Below, piece after piece: positions 7,083 through 16,569 of a stretch of 41,312 bases of DNA. The stretch is from Bacteroidales bacterium (lineage in GTDB: Bacteria; Bacteroidota; Bacteroidia; Bacteroidales; UBA3663), in contig JAILKE010000002.1 of the NCBI GenBank assembly GCA_024694125.1, positions 1 through 41,312 of the forward strand, given 5' to 3'. Positions within the stretch are counted from its first letter, which is position 1. Each line of letters starts with the position of its first letter. Made by a program: the position numbers and the translations under genes. The notes under the pieces are model-generated. The model made no database searches. It saw only the letters and a list, made by a program, of their open reading frames with translations, and was not told the origin of the DNA.

Positions 7083-10000
7083 TTAGAAACCAATGTTTAC
7101 GCCCATGACAAACGAACGGGTTGCTGAAGTAGCACCCATGGTGCGTGTGTTGTTAGCATAGCTGACAAAGTCAGTATCGAGCCAATCGGTAGCACGGTAG
7201 ATTGTGAATGGATTCATGCACTGTGCATAGATCTTGACGCTCGACAGACCGGTTTTCTTGAGCTGTCTTGGAGTGAAGTTGTAACCCAGGTTGATGTTAC
7301 GTACCTTGACGTACGAACCATCCTGATAGTTCTGTGATGACTGATAGGTATCGGCCGACTCACCGTTGATGCCTGGAGCATAGTACTCGGCATCCTCGTT
7401 GTAACCAGCGATGAAGTAGTCGATAGAACGCTGCATGTAGCGACCATCCAGTGTCAGGGCACCAGCCTTGACGTCGAAGCCTACACGGCTGTAGATGAAT
7501 GCTGAGAGCTCCCACTGCTTGTAGGTGAAGGTGTTGGTCAGACCAGCACTCCAGTCTGGACGAGACTTGCCTACGATGGCACGGTCATTGGTACCGTCAA
7601 TCTTGCCGTCACCGTTCAGGTCCTTGACCTTAATCTGGCCAGTCTTGCGGCCGTAGGTCGATGCATCGGCTGTGGTGCCGTCGGCGAGGGTTACGGTCTG
7701 ACCGGTCTTCCATACGCCATCATATACATAGTCGTAGTAGATGCCCAGCTGTTCGTCCACGATCCAATAGTTGGACAGGTCTTCGGTCTTGCCATTAGGC
7801 AGTTCGTCGATATAGCAGCGGTCAGCTGACCATGAGAGGCCTACGTTCCATGCGAAGTCGCGGTTCTTGATAGGAGTACCGTTGATCTGGATTTCGGTAC
7901 CATGACCACGGGTCTTACCAACGTTGTCCAGTGTAGAGGTGTAACCATTGACCGATGGAATGGACTTGGTCATCAAGCAGTCATCGGTATGGCTGACGTA
8001 GAAGTCAATGTTACCTGACAGACGGCTGTTGAGCACTGCAAAGTCGATACCGATATTGGTCTGCTTGGTACGCTCCCAGCCCAATGACAGGTTGGCTGCC
8101 TTGTTTGGAGTCTTGGCCGATGCGTCCGATCCTACATATCCGACTACGACGTTCTCGCCCCACTGCTGATAGAGGCTCTGGATGGCACCCTTGGTAGAAT
8201 ATGGATCGATGGCAGCGTTGCCGGACTCACCGTAGCTGAGACGGAGTTTCAGGGCATCGAGCCAATCGCTGGTATTCTCCATGAAGTCCTCCTGCTCCAA
8301 ACGCCAGCCGAGGCTGACTGATGGGAAGGATGACCACTTGTACCCATCGGCCAGTACCGATGCACCATCACGACGGATAGATGCCTGCAGGAGGTACTTG
8401 TCCTGGAATGAGTAGTTAAGTCGTGCTGTGTATGAGGCCATCGAGCTCTCGGTCAGGTCGCTGCCCAGTGTGTAGCTGGTGCTGGAACCGAGGTTGTACC
8501 AGAGCTCGGTGCTCATGGCTACGTCCGATGAACTGTTGTTCTGTACGTCGTAGTGATATTTGTTGGCCGACTGTACGAGGGTGACACCGATAGAGTGATC
8601 ATCGAACTTGCGGTTGTAGTTGATGATGTTGTCGAGTACCCATGAACGGTACTGCTGCTTGTTCCAAGAGGCCTTGTTGTTGCCGTCGCCGTTGATACCG
8701 TCGGCAGCATTGAACTGACCTACCTCGTAGAACTTGAACTCTGGACCGAACTGTGTACGGAAGGTCAAGCCCTCCAGTGGAGCCCAGACCTTGCCGAAGT
8801 CAACCAGGGCATAGAAATTGCCGTTGATGTTGAATGTGTTGCGGCGGTTGGTATTGTACTTGAGTTCCTCGATTGGGTTGATGATGTTGACATCACCGTT
8901 AGGATTGCGGATGTAGTCGCCATTCTCGTCGTATGGTACGGTCCATGGCAACATAGCCTGCAGTGCTCCGTAGTAGTCGCCTGCTCCGGTAGTAGATTTG
9001 GTGAAGCTGTAGCCGTAGTCCTGCATACCGTAGGCAGCCAGCATGCTGGCACCCAGCTTGAGGTATGGCAGTGCCTGTGCATCGAAGCTGGTCTTCATGG
9101 TGTAGCGCTCGTACTCCTGACCAGGGATGACACCCTCGGAGTTGAGGTAACCGAACGAACCGTAGCCCTGGAACTTCTCTGTACCACCAGCAAAGCTGAC
9201 GGTGTGCTCGTGGCTGACGCCAGTCTGCTTGCCTTCGGCAGCCCAGTCATAGCCGCCTACCTTCGAGGCGTCGTATGTACCGCCTTCCCATGCCTGTTCG
9301 ATGCTGGCCCATGAGGCTGAAACCGAACCCCACAGGTTCTTGTCCAGTGCATAGACTGGTACAACCTTGCCGTCAGCACCCAGTGAAGAGTTGTAGCCGC
9401 GGTTGCCATTTTTATCTATTGAATTGTATTTGGCCATACGGGCATAGTCGAGCCACTCGCTGGCAGTCATCATGTCGGCTACGTCATAGAGCCATGACAG
9501 GGTGAGGCTACCTGCATAGTTGACCGATACCTTGCCTTCCTTACCACGCTTGGTGGTTACGATGACAACGCCGTTAGCACCACGGCTACCATAGATAGCG
9601 GTAGAAGAGGCATCCTTCAGTACGTCGATGCTCTCGATGTCCTGTGGGTTGATGTTCTCGATGCCGCCGTTCTGCAGGGCTACTCCATCCACGATGTAGA
9701 GTGGGTCGTTTCCGCCGCTGATGGAACGGTCACCACGGATGCGGATGTCGCCGACTTCACCAGGACGCTGTGAGTTGGTGATATCCACACCAGCCACTTT
9801 ACCCTGCATACCCTGGAAGGCATCCTTCACTGGCATGGCGGTCAGTTCTCTTGTGCCGACTCGGGCTGTAGCACCGGTCACGTCGGCCTTGCGCTGTACA
9901 CCGTAGCCCACCATGACTACCTCGTCCAGCATCTGGTTGTCCTCTTCGAGGGTGACTTTGATTTGAGACTTGCCTGCTACGCTGACCTCCTGGGTGGTAT

Positions 10001-10238
10001 ATCCCATGAAGGATACCTTGAGGACGGCGTTGTTGGCCACGTTCTTGAGGGAGAAGTTACCATCGGCATCTGTCATGGTACCCTCTGATGAGCCCTTGAT
10101 TACCACGTTGGCACCTATGACGGGTTCGCCGAAGTTGTCAACTACTGTACCTGTCACAGTCTTCTGTGCGAAGGCTGAGACGGAGATAAACAGCATGGTA
10201 ACGAGCATAAGACAAAGTTTGGTTACTCTGCTTTTCAT
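7083..10238 (-). CDS. SusC/RagA-family TonB-linked outer-membrane transporter
   Basis: A 1051-aa TonB-dependent transporter with a signal peptide (cleavage after AFA, about residue 24). A CarboxypepD_reg-like domain (about 27-97) is followed by the DEVVMVGYG segment at 105-113, the plug with GDIRIRGDRSISG and DPLYIVDGV, and a C-terminal beta barrel ending in aromatic FVMGVNIGF. It imports a ligand handed over by the SusD partner, driven by TonB. A TAAATTTG -7 element lies about 145 bp upstream, giving a long leader. No -33 element is seen, and a double inverted repeat lies farther upstream, which fits activation by the neighbouring hybrid sensor. Confidence 0.96.
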   Translation of the reverse strand: MKSRVTKLCLMLVTMLFISVSAFAQKTVTGTVVDNFGEPVIGANVVIKGSSEGTMTDADGNFSLKNVANNAVLKVSFMGYTTQEVSVAGKSQIKVTLEEDNQMLDEVVMVGYGVQRKADVTGATARVGTRELTAMPVKDAFQGMQGKVAGVDITNSQRPGEVGDIRIRGDRSISGGNDPLYIVDGVALQNGGIENINPQDIESIDVLKDASSTAIYGSRGANGVVIVTTKRGKEGKVSVNYAGSLTLSWLYDVADMMTASEWLDYARMAKYNSIDKNGNRGYNSSLGADGKVVPVYALDKNLWGSVSASWASIEQAWEGGTYDASKVGGYDWAAEGKQTGVSHEHTVSFAGGTEKFQGYGSFGYLNSEGVIPGQEYERYTMKTSFDAQALPYLKLGASMLAAYGMQDYGYSFTKSTTGAGDYYGALQAMLPWTVPYDENGDYIRNPNGDVNIINPIEELKYNTNRRNTFNINGNFYALVDFGKVWAPLEGLTFRTQFGPEFKFYEVGQFNAADGINGDGNNKASWNKQQYRSWVLDNIINYNRKFDDHSIGVTLVQSANKYHYDVQNNSSSDVAMSTELWYNLGSSTSYTLGSDLTESSMASYTARLNYSFQDKYLLQASIRRDGASVLADGYKWSSFPSVSLGWRLEQEDFMENTSDWLDALKLRLSYGESGNAAIDPYSTKGAIQSLYQQWGENVVVGYVGSDASAKTPNKAANLSLGWERTKQTNIGIDFAVLNSRLSGNIDFYVSHTDDCLMTKSIPSVNGYTSTLDNVGKTRGHGTEIQINGTPIKNRDFAWNVGLSWSADRCYIDELPNGKTEDLSNYWIVDEQLGIYYDYVYDGVWKTGQTVTLADGTTADASTYGRKTGQIKVKDLNGDGKIDGTNDRAIVGKSRPDWSAGLTNTFTYKQWELSAFIYSRVGFDVKAGALTLDGRYMQRSIDYFIAGYNEDAEYYAPGINGESADTYQSSQNYQDGSYVKVRNINLGYNFTPRQLKKTGLSSVKIYAQCMNPFTIYRATDWLDTDFVSYANNTRTMGATSATRSFVMGVNIGF

Positions 10239-10381
10239 GTTGAATTAAATTAGTTGATTTAGTGAATATGTTGCGTTGTAAGCATGTAAATGACGAGGCA
10301 TTTTTCAGGTTCGCTAATTGTACATTTCCGAGTTTTTAGTGCATAAGATTTTTAGTGCGTTCAATGCGTTGTAATCGGGTG

Positions 10382-10389
10382 CAAATTTA
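10382..10389 (-). promoter_or_regulatory. Probable susC -7 promoter element
   Basis: TAAATTTG on the minus strand. There is no TTG at the usual 20-bp distance, as expected for a promoter that needs an activator. It implies a leader of roughly 135 nt before the susC ATG. Confidence 0.5.
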
Positions 10390-10479
10390 TCAAATTATTT
10401 CAATATAATTGTAATTTCTGTTAAATAATATTGCTTTGGAGGGCTGTTTTCAACATTTTTTACCCATAATTCGACTTTA

Positions 10480-10517
10480 ATTCGTCTGCACGAATGTTTC
10501 AATTCGTGCAGACGAAT
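10480..10517. promoter_or_regulatory. Double inverted repeat upstream of susC (putative activator site)
   Basis: ATTCGTCTGCACGAAT (10480-10495) is mirrored exactly by ATTCGTGCAGACGAAT (10502-10517) around GTTTCA. Each half is itself a dyad, ATTCGT-N4-ACGAAT, so there are four ATTCGT/ACGAAT half-sites in 38 bp. It lies about 100 bp upstream of the susC promoter and has no T-run. The hybrid two-component regulator next door, which ends in an AraC-type DNA-binding domain, is the likely binder. Confidence 0.65.
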
Positions 10518-10866
10518 GTTAATACTGCGTGTTAATACGTTGTGTTAAGACTATGTGTTAATACTCGCTCCGCTCGTGTTGGCCCCTCCCATTGAAGAGA
10601 ACGCGGAAGGGATTTTCGTTATCGTTCTCGTTTTGGCACGCAGTTCTTTCGTTATCGTTATCGTTTTGGTACGAAGTTCCCTATATTCGATTGTAACTAC
10701 ATTACTCTTTACCCATTACTCATTACTCTCTAATTTACCCTTTACCCTAACACTCATTGTGCGATTGGTGTGCGATTGGAATGCGATTGGAGAGCGATTG
10801 GTCATCCTGTCAAATCGCACACTGATCCCGATGCGATCGTGTGCCGACGGGGAGCCAATCGCACAC
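10518..10866 (+). repeat. Mosaic repeat with TGCGATTGG array, copy A
   Basis: In order: GTTAATAC-type repeats, a GCTCGTGTTGGCCC segment, TTCGTTATCGTT-type repeats, TTTACCC/ATTACTC repeats and four 11-bp TGCGATTGGnn units at 10760-10803. An inverted unit (CCAATCGCACA) lies near 10855. The same order recurs at 39788-40100. Open frames across it are products of the repeat and show no protein-like composition, so I call no gene in this 350-bp stretch. Confidence 0.8.
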
Positions 10867-10872
10867 ATATAG

Positions 10873-13800
10873 TTACTCGGCGCTACCCTTCGTCTTGGCA
10901 TATTCTGTGGGGAGCATGCCGAACTCCTTGCGGAAACAGTTGGAGAAATATTTCGGGTCATTGAACCCTACACTGTATGCCACTTCGCTGACGCGCACCG
11001 AGGGGTTGGCCTCCAGAATCTGGCAGGCAGCCTTGAGACGGATGTTGCGGATGAAGCCCGTCGGGTTCAGGTTGGTGAGCGAGCGCAGTTTCTTGTAGAG
11101 CGTAGAGCGGCTCGATGCCATCTCGCTGGCGAACTGAGCCACCTCGAACTCCGTGTCGCCCAGATGGTTGTTGACACAGGCGATGGCCTGGGCCAGATAC
11201 TGCTGGTCTATGTCCGTGTAGTTGAGGTGCTGGATATCGAGCGTCAGTTCGTTGCGGAACGAGTCGGCGTTACGTTCGCGGCTGCGCAGCAGGTTGTGGA
11301 TGCGGGCCAGCAGCACCGAGAGACTGAACGGCTTGGTCAGATAGGCATCGGCGCCAGCCACGTAGCCCGCGTCGCGGTCCTCCTCAGTGCGCTTGGCAGT
11401 GAGCAGGATGATAGGGATGTGGCACACCTCGACGTCGGCCTTGGCACGGCGGGTCAGTTCCATGCCGTCCATATTGGGCATGATCACGTCCGATACGACC
11501 AGGCTGATGTCGTCGCTGTGCATGATGTGGAGCGCCTCGACGCCGTCCGATGCCAGTTGGACATTGAACTCACGGCTCAACAGGCGTTGCATCACCGTGC
11601 GCAGTTCGTCGTTGTCTTCGACCAGCAGGATCTTGGGCGCATCGTTGTCGGTGGCAGAGTCGGTATCGGCTTCGGGGTCAATGTCCGCAGGGGTGGAGGC
11701 GTCCGGTTCGGTGTCCTGGATGATCTGCGTGGCGGCAGGCTGTTGGTCATCTATCTGTATGATCTGCTGCGGGTCGTAGGCTTCTGCCTCGATGGGCAGT
11801 TCGATGCTGAAAGTGCTGCCCTGGCCCACCTGGCTCTCGACCTGGATGGTGCCGCGGTGCAGCAGAACCAGGTCGTGCACCAGCGAGAGGCCGATGCCGG
11901 TGCCGATGGTGTGGCTCTGGCGGTAGTCGCCCTCGTAGAAGCGGCGGAACAGCCCCTTGCGCTGCTGGTCGGACATGCCGCGACCGGTGTCGCTGACGCG
12001 TAGCAGCACGTTGCGGCGCCCGTCGGTGTAGGTGGCGCTGAGGGTGATGCTGCCGCCGGGCTGGGTATATTTGGCGGCGTTGCTGAGCAGGTTATAGACA
12101 ATCTTGTCCACCTTGTCGGGGTCGAAGTATCCGCGCATCACCTCCTCCTGGCATTGGACATCGACATGCAGGCTGCGCTGACGGATGAGGGGGATGAAAC
12201 TCTCCACCTCGTGCCGCAGGAACAGTGCCAGGTCACCCTCGGCGACACGCAGCTGGAGGTTGCCGGTCTCCGCCTTGCGGAACTCCAGTATCTGCTGCAG
12301 CAGGCGCATCAGTCGGCGCACATTGACGTGCATCGTCTCGATCAGGTCATTCTCGGCGGTGAGTTGTGGTTTGAGTTCGTCCAGCGATGCCGAGATGATG
12401 GTGAGTGGTGTGACGAGTTCGTGCGTGATGTTGGCAAAGAACTGCAACTTGACGTGGTTGAGCTCCTCGACCTTCTCGCGTTCCAGCTGTTGTACGCGCA
12501 GGGCATTGCGCAGCATCACCTTGTTCTTGATGGTCTGCAGTATGTACCAGGTGACCACTGCACCCATACATATATAGATCAGGTAAGCCCACCACGAAGC
12601 CCACCACGGCGGGGTCTGCTTGATGCGCAGACGGCACACGGGACTCCAGTCGCCGTTGGCATTGCTGCCCTTGACCTCGAAGGTGTATGTTCCGGCTGGC
12701 AGGTGGTCGTAGTAGGCGGTGCGGTTGCCGGCATCGACCTGTCTCCATACGTTGTCCAGTCCGGTCAGGCGGTAGGCATAGCGGTTGTGCTGCGGCAGGT
12801 TGTACGACAGTGCGGCGAACTTGATCTCGAAGTGGTCATACTGTGGAGCCAGGGTCACGGACTCGGTGTGCGTGATGTCGTAGGGCGTCACGGCGAGGCG
12901 TTCTGCATCGGGCAACTGGGTGAGCGGTGTGCCGTTCAACGACAGTCCTGTGATGCGGCACACGACGTCACGCTTGGCGATGCGGTTGCTGAAGGGGCGG
13001 AAATAGACCAGTCCCTGGTTGCAGCCTATGTAGAGCTGTCCGCCGCTCTGGCACGAGGAACGTGGATTGACGAAGTTGCCCGGCAGTCCGTCCAGGGTGG
13101 TGAAGATGTGCATGTACGAGGGGGTGAGGTCATCCAGCGTCATGCAGGCCAATGCCTGGTCGGTGCCTATCCAGTAGTTGCCGAGCGAGTCCTGCTCGAT
13201 GCACGATACCATGTCGCCCGGCAGGTTGTACTGCTTGTGGACCGACTCGAAGCGGTCGGCCTTGGGATCGTAGAGCGCCAGGCCCATCGACTCCAGTCCT
13301 GCCCACACGTGGCCCTGTGCATCGGTGTAGGTGAGCAATACGCTGTTGGCTGGCAGGGTCGATGCCTCGGCCTCGTAGTGTGTGATGTGCCACTGGGCAG
13401 GGTCATCGAGGTTGCCGCTGATGCGGATGATGCCGCGTGTGGAGGTCGATATCCAGACGTTGCCGGCAGCATCGGCCTGCACATGACTCATGTCGCTGCC
13501 CAGCAGCGGGTTGCCCAGTCCGCCCAGGTAGGCGTAGCAGCGTCCGTCGGCATAACGTACGCCCAGGCCTCGGTAGGTGGCTATCCACCAGTTGCCGTGG
13601 TCATCTTCGGCGAGGTAGTGTATGTTGTTCGATGGCAGGAATGCGACCTCGGGGTTGCGGTACAGCGAGTCGAGCTGCCCGCCATGGCACAGCGCCAGAC
13701 CGCGGTCACGCAGCGAGACCAGCACGCGGTCGCGCTGTCGGCTGTAGTATATGCCCTGCACGATGACGGGGTGGTCGAAGACGTTGTGCGCCTTGCCTCC

Positions 13801-14994
13801 ATCCATGTATGCCACGCCGTACCCCACACCTGCCCAGATGGAGCCATCGGGGGTGACGCAGATGCCCTCCACGGAGTTGGTGGAGAAGTCGCCTATCTCG
13901 CGCGGGCTGAGGGTATTGAACAACGAGCTGTTCAGGTTGGTGTGGAAGATGCCGCCATTGTCGGTGGCCAACCATATCATCCCCTCGTTGTCGCACATCA
14001 CGTCATTGACCTCATGCTCCGGGAAGTGGTGCTGCGCCCCGGTGTCGCTGTAGTTGATGAAGTGGGGCTTGCCCAGTGCATCGACCTGCATCACGCTCAG
14101 TCCCTGACGGGTGCCGACCCAGATGAGGTGGTCCTTGGGGTGCTCCACGAACGAGAGGACGTAGTCCGAGAGCAACGACGTGGCATCCGCCTCGTCGTGA
14201 CGGTAGCACTCGGTGTGGAGCTGCTGTTTGTCGGTCGAGAAGGTGAGCCGCATCAGGCCGTGCCCGTAGGTGCCCAGCCAGATGTTGCCGTAGGTGTCTC
14301 GCAGCAGGCGCTGGTGACGTATCTGTGTGCCGTCGCCCGCCGGCATGTCGTAGTGTATGTAGCGGCGCTGCGAGGGTATGTAGCGGTACAGGCCATTGGC
14401 CCAGGTCGAGATGATCAGGTCGCCGTCGGCATCCTCCAGTATGCTCTGGCAGTTGGCATCGGAGGGGCTGGGACCACTGTAACCGCGGCCATCCATCATC
14501 ACGATGGTGTCGGCCTGCTCCTCGTACCGGTATATGCCGCGCAGGTAGGCTATATAGACGTTGCCGTCACGGCTCTGTACGATGTGCTGTATGCGCTGGC
14601 GCGCCACGCCCTCCAGCAGGTAGGTGCGCATCTGCCCGGTGTACAGGTCCAGGCGGTTCAACCCCTCCTCGGTGCCTATCCACAGGCGGTGGTGGCTGTC
14701 CTCGCACAGTGCCAGTACGTTGTTGTTGATCAGTCGTTGGCGCTCGGGGCTGTTGGCCTTGTACTGCGACACGCCGTACCCGTTGTACCTGAACAGCCCG
14801 TAGTAGGTGGCTATCCAGATGAAGCCGTCGCTGTCCTGCAGCAGGCGGTGCACCTTGCTGGTGGGCAGTCCCTGCGACGTGGAGTACTGCGTGAAGGTGA
14901 GTCCCTCGGGGATGGTCTGACCGCATACGGCCATGGTCGCTACCCAGCAGGCAACGACCGAACACAAGACTTTATGTATCACAGTGCTTGACAT
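10873..14994 (-). CDS. Hybrid two-component system sensor/regulator (HTCS)
   Basis: A 1373-aa one-protein signalling system. It has a signal peptide; a periplasmic beta-propeller made of repeats such as DSDGFIWIATYYGLFRYN (about 30-700); a Y_Y_Y domain (about 718-785); one membrane segment (about 796-818); a histidine kinase with His858 in NITHELVTP; an ATPase part with LLSNAAKYT and DTGRGMS; a receiver with Asp1169 in SDVIMPNMDG; and an AraC-type helix-turn-helix (about 1270-1370). Such proteins sense oligosaccharides in the periplasm and activate the adjacent susCD genes. It shares the strand with susC but is separated by 634 bp of repeat and operator sequence, so it is a separate unit. Confidence 0.97.
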   Translation of the reverse strand: MSSTVIHKVLCSVVACWVATMAVCGQTIPEGLTFTQYSTSQGLPTSKVHRLLQDSDGFIWIATYYGLFRYNGYGVSQYKANSPERQRLINNNVLALCEDSHHRLWIGTEEGLNRLDLYTGQMRTYLLEGVARQRIQHIVQSRDGNVYIAYLRGIYRYEEQADTIVMMDGRGYSGPSPSDANCQSILEDADGDLIISTWANGLYRYIPSQRRYIHYDMPAGDGTQIRHQRLLRDTYGNIWLGTYGHGLMRLTFSTDKQQLHTECYRHDEADATSLLSDYVLSFVEHPKDHLIWVGTRQGLSVMQVDALGKPHFINYSDTGAQHHFPEHEVNDVMCDNEGMIWLATDNGGIFHTNLNSSLFNTLSPREIGDFSTNSVEGICVTPDGSIWAGVGYGVAYMDGGKAHNVFDHPVIVQGIYYSRQRDRVLVSLRDRGLALCHGGQLDSLYRNPEVAFLPSNNIHYLAEDDHGNWWIATYRGLGVRYADGRCYAYLGGLGNPLLGSDMSHVQADAAGNVWISTSTRGIIRISGNLDDPAQWHITHYEAEASTLPANSVLLTYTDAQGHVWAGLESMGLALYDPKADRFESVHKQYNLPGDMVSCIEQDSLGNYWIGTDQALACMTLDDLTPSYMHIFTTLDGLPGNFVNPRSSCQSGGQLYIGCNQGLVYFRPFSNRIAKRDVVCRITGLSLNGTPLTQLPDAERLAVTPYDITHTESVTLAPQYDHFEIKFAALSYNLPQHNRYAYRLTGLDNVWRQVDAGNRTAYYDHLPAGTYTFEVKGSNANGDWSPVCRLRIKQTPPWWASWWAYLIYICMGAVVTWYILQTIKNKVMLRNALRVQQLEREKVEELNHVKLQFFANITHELVTPLTIISASLDELKPQLTAENDLIETMHVNVRRLMRLLQQILEFRKAETGNLQLRVAEGDLALFLRHEVESFIPLIRQRSLHVDVQCQEEVMRGYFDPDKVDKIVYNLLSNAAKYTQPGGSITLSATYTDGRRNVLLRVSDTGRGMSDQQRKGLFRRFYEGDYRQSHTIGTGIGLSLVHDLVLLHRGTIQVESQVGQGSTFSIELPIEAEAYDPQQIIQIDDQQPAATQIIQDTEPDASTPADIDPEADTDSATDNDAPKILLVEDNDELRTVMQRLLSREFNVQLASDGVEALHIMHSDDISLVVSDVIMPNMDGMELTRRAKADVEVCHIPIILLTAKRTEEDRDAGYVAGADAYLTKPFSLSVLLARIHNLLRSRERNADSFRNELTLDIQHLNYTDIDQQYLAQAIACVNNHLGDTEFEVAQFASEMASSRSTLYKKLRSLTNLNPTGFIRNIRLKAACQILEANPSVRVSEVAYSVGFNDPKYFSNCFRKEFGMLPTEYAKTKGSAE

Positions 14995-15022
14995 GTACAG
15001 ATCAAAGTTTTGTCCTGATTCT

Positions 15023-15046
15023 TATTCTTTGCACACGCAAAGAATA
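15023..15046. repeat. 10-bp inverted repeat at the head of the 33-bp array
   Basis: TATTCTTTGC (15023-15032) and GCAAAGAATA (15037-15046) are exact complements around ACAC. The right arm is the first ten bases of the tandem unit that follows. It lies just upstream of the sensor gene start and could be an operator or cruciform. Confidence 0.6.
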
Positions 15047-15168
15047 GGAATTCATTATACATTGCGATTGCAAAGAATAGGAATTCATTATATATTGCAC
15101 ACGCAAAGAATAGGAATTCATTATATATTGCGATTGCAAAGAAACACATTTTATTATATATTCAAGTC
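15037..15168. repeat. 33-bp tandem repeat, four units, upstream of the hybrid sensor gene
   Basis: Units begin at 15037, 15070, 15103 and 15136 with GCAAAGAATAGGAATTCATT and end alternately in TTGCGATT and TTGCACAC. The fourth is degenerate. The period is exactly 33 bp, about three helical turns. The array fills much of the gap between the ATPase stop (15310) and the sensor start (14994). The rest of the gap shows nothing recognisable. Confidence 0.85.
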
Positions 15169-15309
15169 GAATTATGGTTAAAAAAGGGACAATTCGTTTG
15201 GTTTTTATCTATATACATGCTGTTTTGCCATGTCCCGACCACGATGAATGTATATTTCGCGAATGTCGAACGGAATGGCGTTGCAGCATCGCTCTGCAAT
15301 TGAGGGACA

Positions 15310-16506
15310 TCAGTATGTTAGGCCAACCAACCAAATAGGAAGTTTCTTCCCAACGGGATATTCCATTGAATCGGCCAGGATGTAGGAATCAGGTATGTCG
15401 GCTATCTGGTCGAATGTCTTGCCTTCGCCCCCTACCTCGAACGTGATTTTGCCATCTATCTTGAAGTCTCCCTGGCTCTGACCGTATTCTACGGTATGGT
15501 TGACGCTCAGTTGGTTGATGACGAAACATTCGCGCAGTGTTTCGACAGGACAGTTGTCGCTCAGTGCCAACAGCATATTGGGATTGTGTATGTAAATCTT
15601 GTCGGGTTTCTGCATCTTGGTTACTGACTTGTTGTCTGTATATAATAGGTGCAGCAGTTCTGCCCGTTGCATATTGGACAGGTAGCTGAGTACTGTGTTC
15701 TTGTTCAACTCAAGATAGGAGGCCAATTTGGCAATATTCACCTCGTAGGGTATATTGTTGGCCAGAAACAACAGCAGGGCCTTGACCTTGCGTGTGTAGG
15801 CTATGTCTAAATTGCAGTATTGAGTCATCTCTTGCTCAATAATGAAGGTTACCACGTTCTCCAACCGACTGTAATACTCGGTTTCGTTGCCGTCGAAGAA
15901 GGGGTAGTATCCCGCTCTGAGATATTCTTCATACATCTGTTGAGGACGACACTTGGCATTGACTTCGGCACAGATGGTGTCAGGATCATGCAGTATGTCT
16001 TGCAGTGTGTATTGGGTTATGTGGATGCCTTTATAAAACTGTAGATACTCACGGAAGGAGAGACCTTCCATGGTATAGGACAGTACGCGGCGCGACAGGT
16101 CGGCGTCTGCATTGAGTATCTGTATCAACGACGAACCGGTGAACGTGACCTTCATGGACGGATATAGGTCGTTTATTTCTTTCAATTCCCGACTCCATGT
16201 CGGATATTTGTGTACTTCGTCCAGGAACAGGTGCTTCCCTCCCATCTGGTAAAATCGTTCTGCTAAATCGAGCAACGAATGGGTGGTAAAATATATGCTG
16301 TCCAATGCACAATATAAAGCCTCGCCGGCATTAGTACCATAGGTCTGGCGGATGTATTGGCGCATCATGGTTGTCTTGCCTACGCCTCTCGAACCCTTGA
16401 TGCTGACCATGGGTTTATTCCAATCTACTTTGTTGATCATGTCTCGGACTATTTCCATGTTCGTCTGAGATATGAATAAATTATGTTTCCTGAACAATGT
16501 CTCCAT
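15310..16506 (-). CDS. AAA ATPase with DUF4143-type C-terminal domain
   Basis: A 398-aa P-loop ATPase of the AAA_14/DUF4143 kind. Counting from the ATG at 16506, Walker A is GSRGVGKTT (38-46), Walker B is HLFLDEVHKYP (92-102) and a sensor-like TFTGSS follows (121-126). A winged-helix-like middle (NIAKLASYLELNKNTVLSYLSNM) precedes a C-terminal part with ITFEVGGEGKTFDQI, which resembles a nuclease-like fold of this family. Function in the family is poorly known. The ATG at 16506 is preferred over a TTG seven codons earlier because that TTG is part of the -7 promoter box. Arrays of 33-bp repeats lie on both sides. Confidence 0.88.
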   Translation of the reverse strand: METLFRKHNLFISQTNMEIVRDMINKVDWNKPMVSIKGSRGVGKTTMMRQYIRQTYGTNAGEALYCALDSIYFTTHSLLDLAERFYQMGGKHLFLDEVHKYPTWSRELKEINDLYPSMKVTFTGSSLIQILNADADLSRRVLSYTMEGLSFREYLQFYKGIHITQYTLQDILHDPDTICAEVNAKCRPQQMYEEYLRAGYYPFFDGNETEYYSRLENVVTFIIEQEMTQYCNLDIAYTRKVKALLLFLANNIPYEVNIAKLASYLELNKNTVLSYLSNMQRAELLHLLYTDNKSVTKMQKPDKIYIHNPNMLLALSDNCPVETLRECFVINQLSVNHTVEYGQSQGDFKIDGKITFEVGGEGKTFDQIADIPDSYILADSMEYPVGKKLPIWLVGLTY

Positions 16507-16524
16507 AATGCTATTTTTTTGTGG

Positions 16525-16555
16525 CAAAGATAATTATAGTAATCAATATAACCAA
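16525..16555 (-). promoter_or_regulatory. Promoter of the AAA ATPase gene
   Basis: TTG (16553-16555), 20 bp, TATCTTTG (16525-16532) on the minus strand, an exact match to the local consensus. The ATG follows 18 nt after the -7 box, so the leader is very short. Confidence 0.8.
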
Positions 16556-16569
16556 ATTTTTAATAAAAA

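Noticed and set aside
10555..10872. Open frames across the mosaic repeat near the hybrid sensor gene
   Set aside because: They translate tandem repeats, and the matching copy at 39855-40101 gives different products, so selection for protein is absent.
12154..14991. Very long open frame opposite the hybrid sensor gene
   Set aside because: It is the complement of a strongly supported multi-domain gene, and its product shows no domain motifs.
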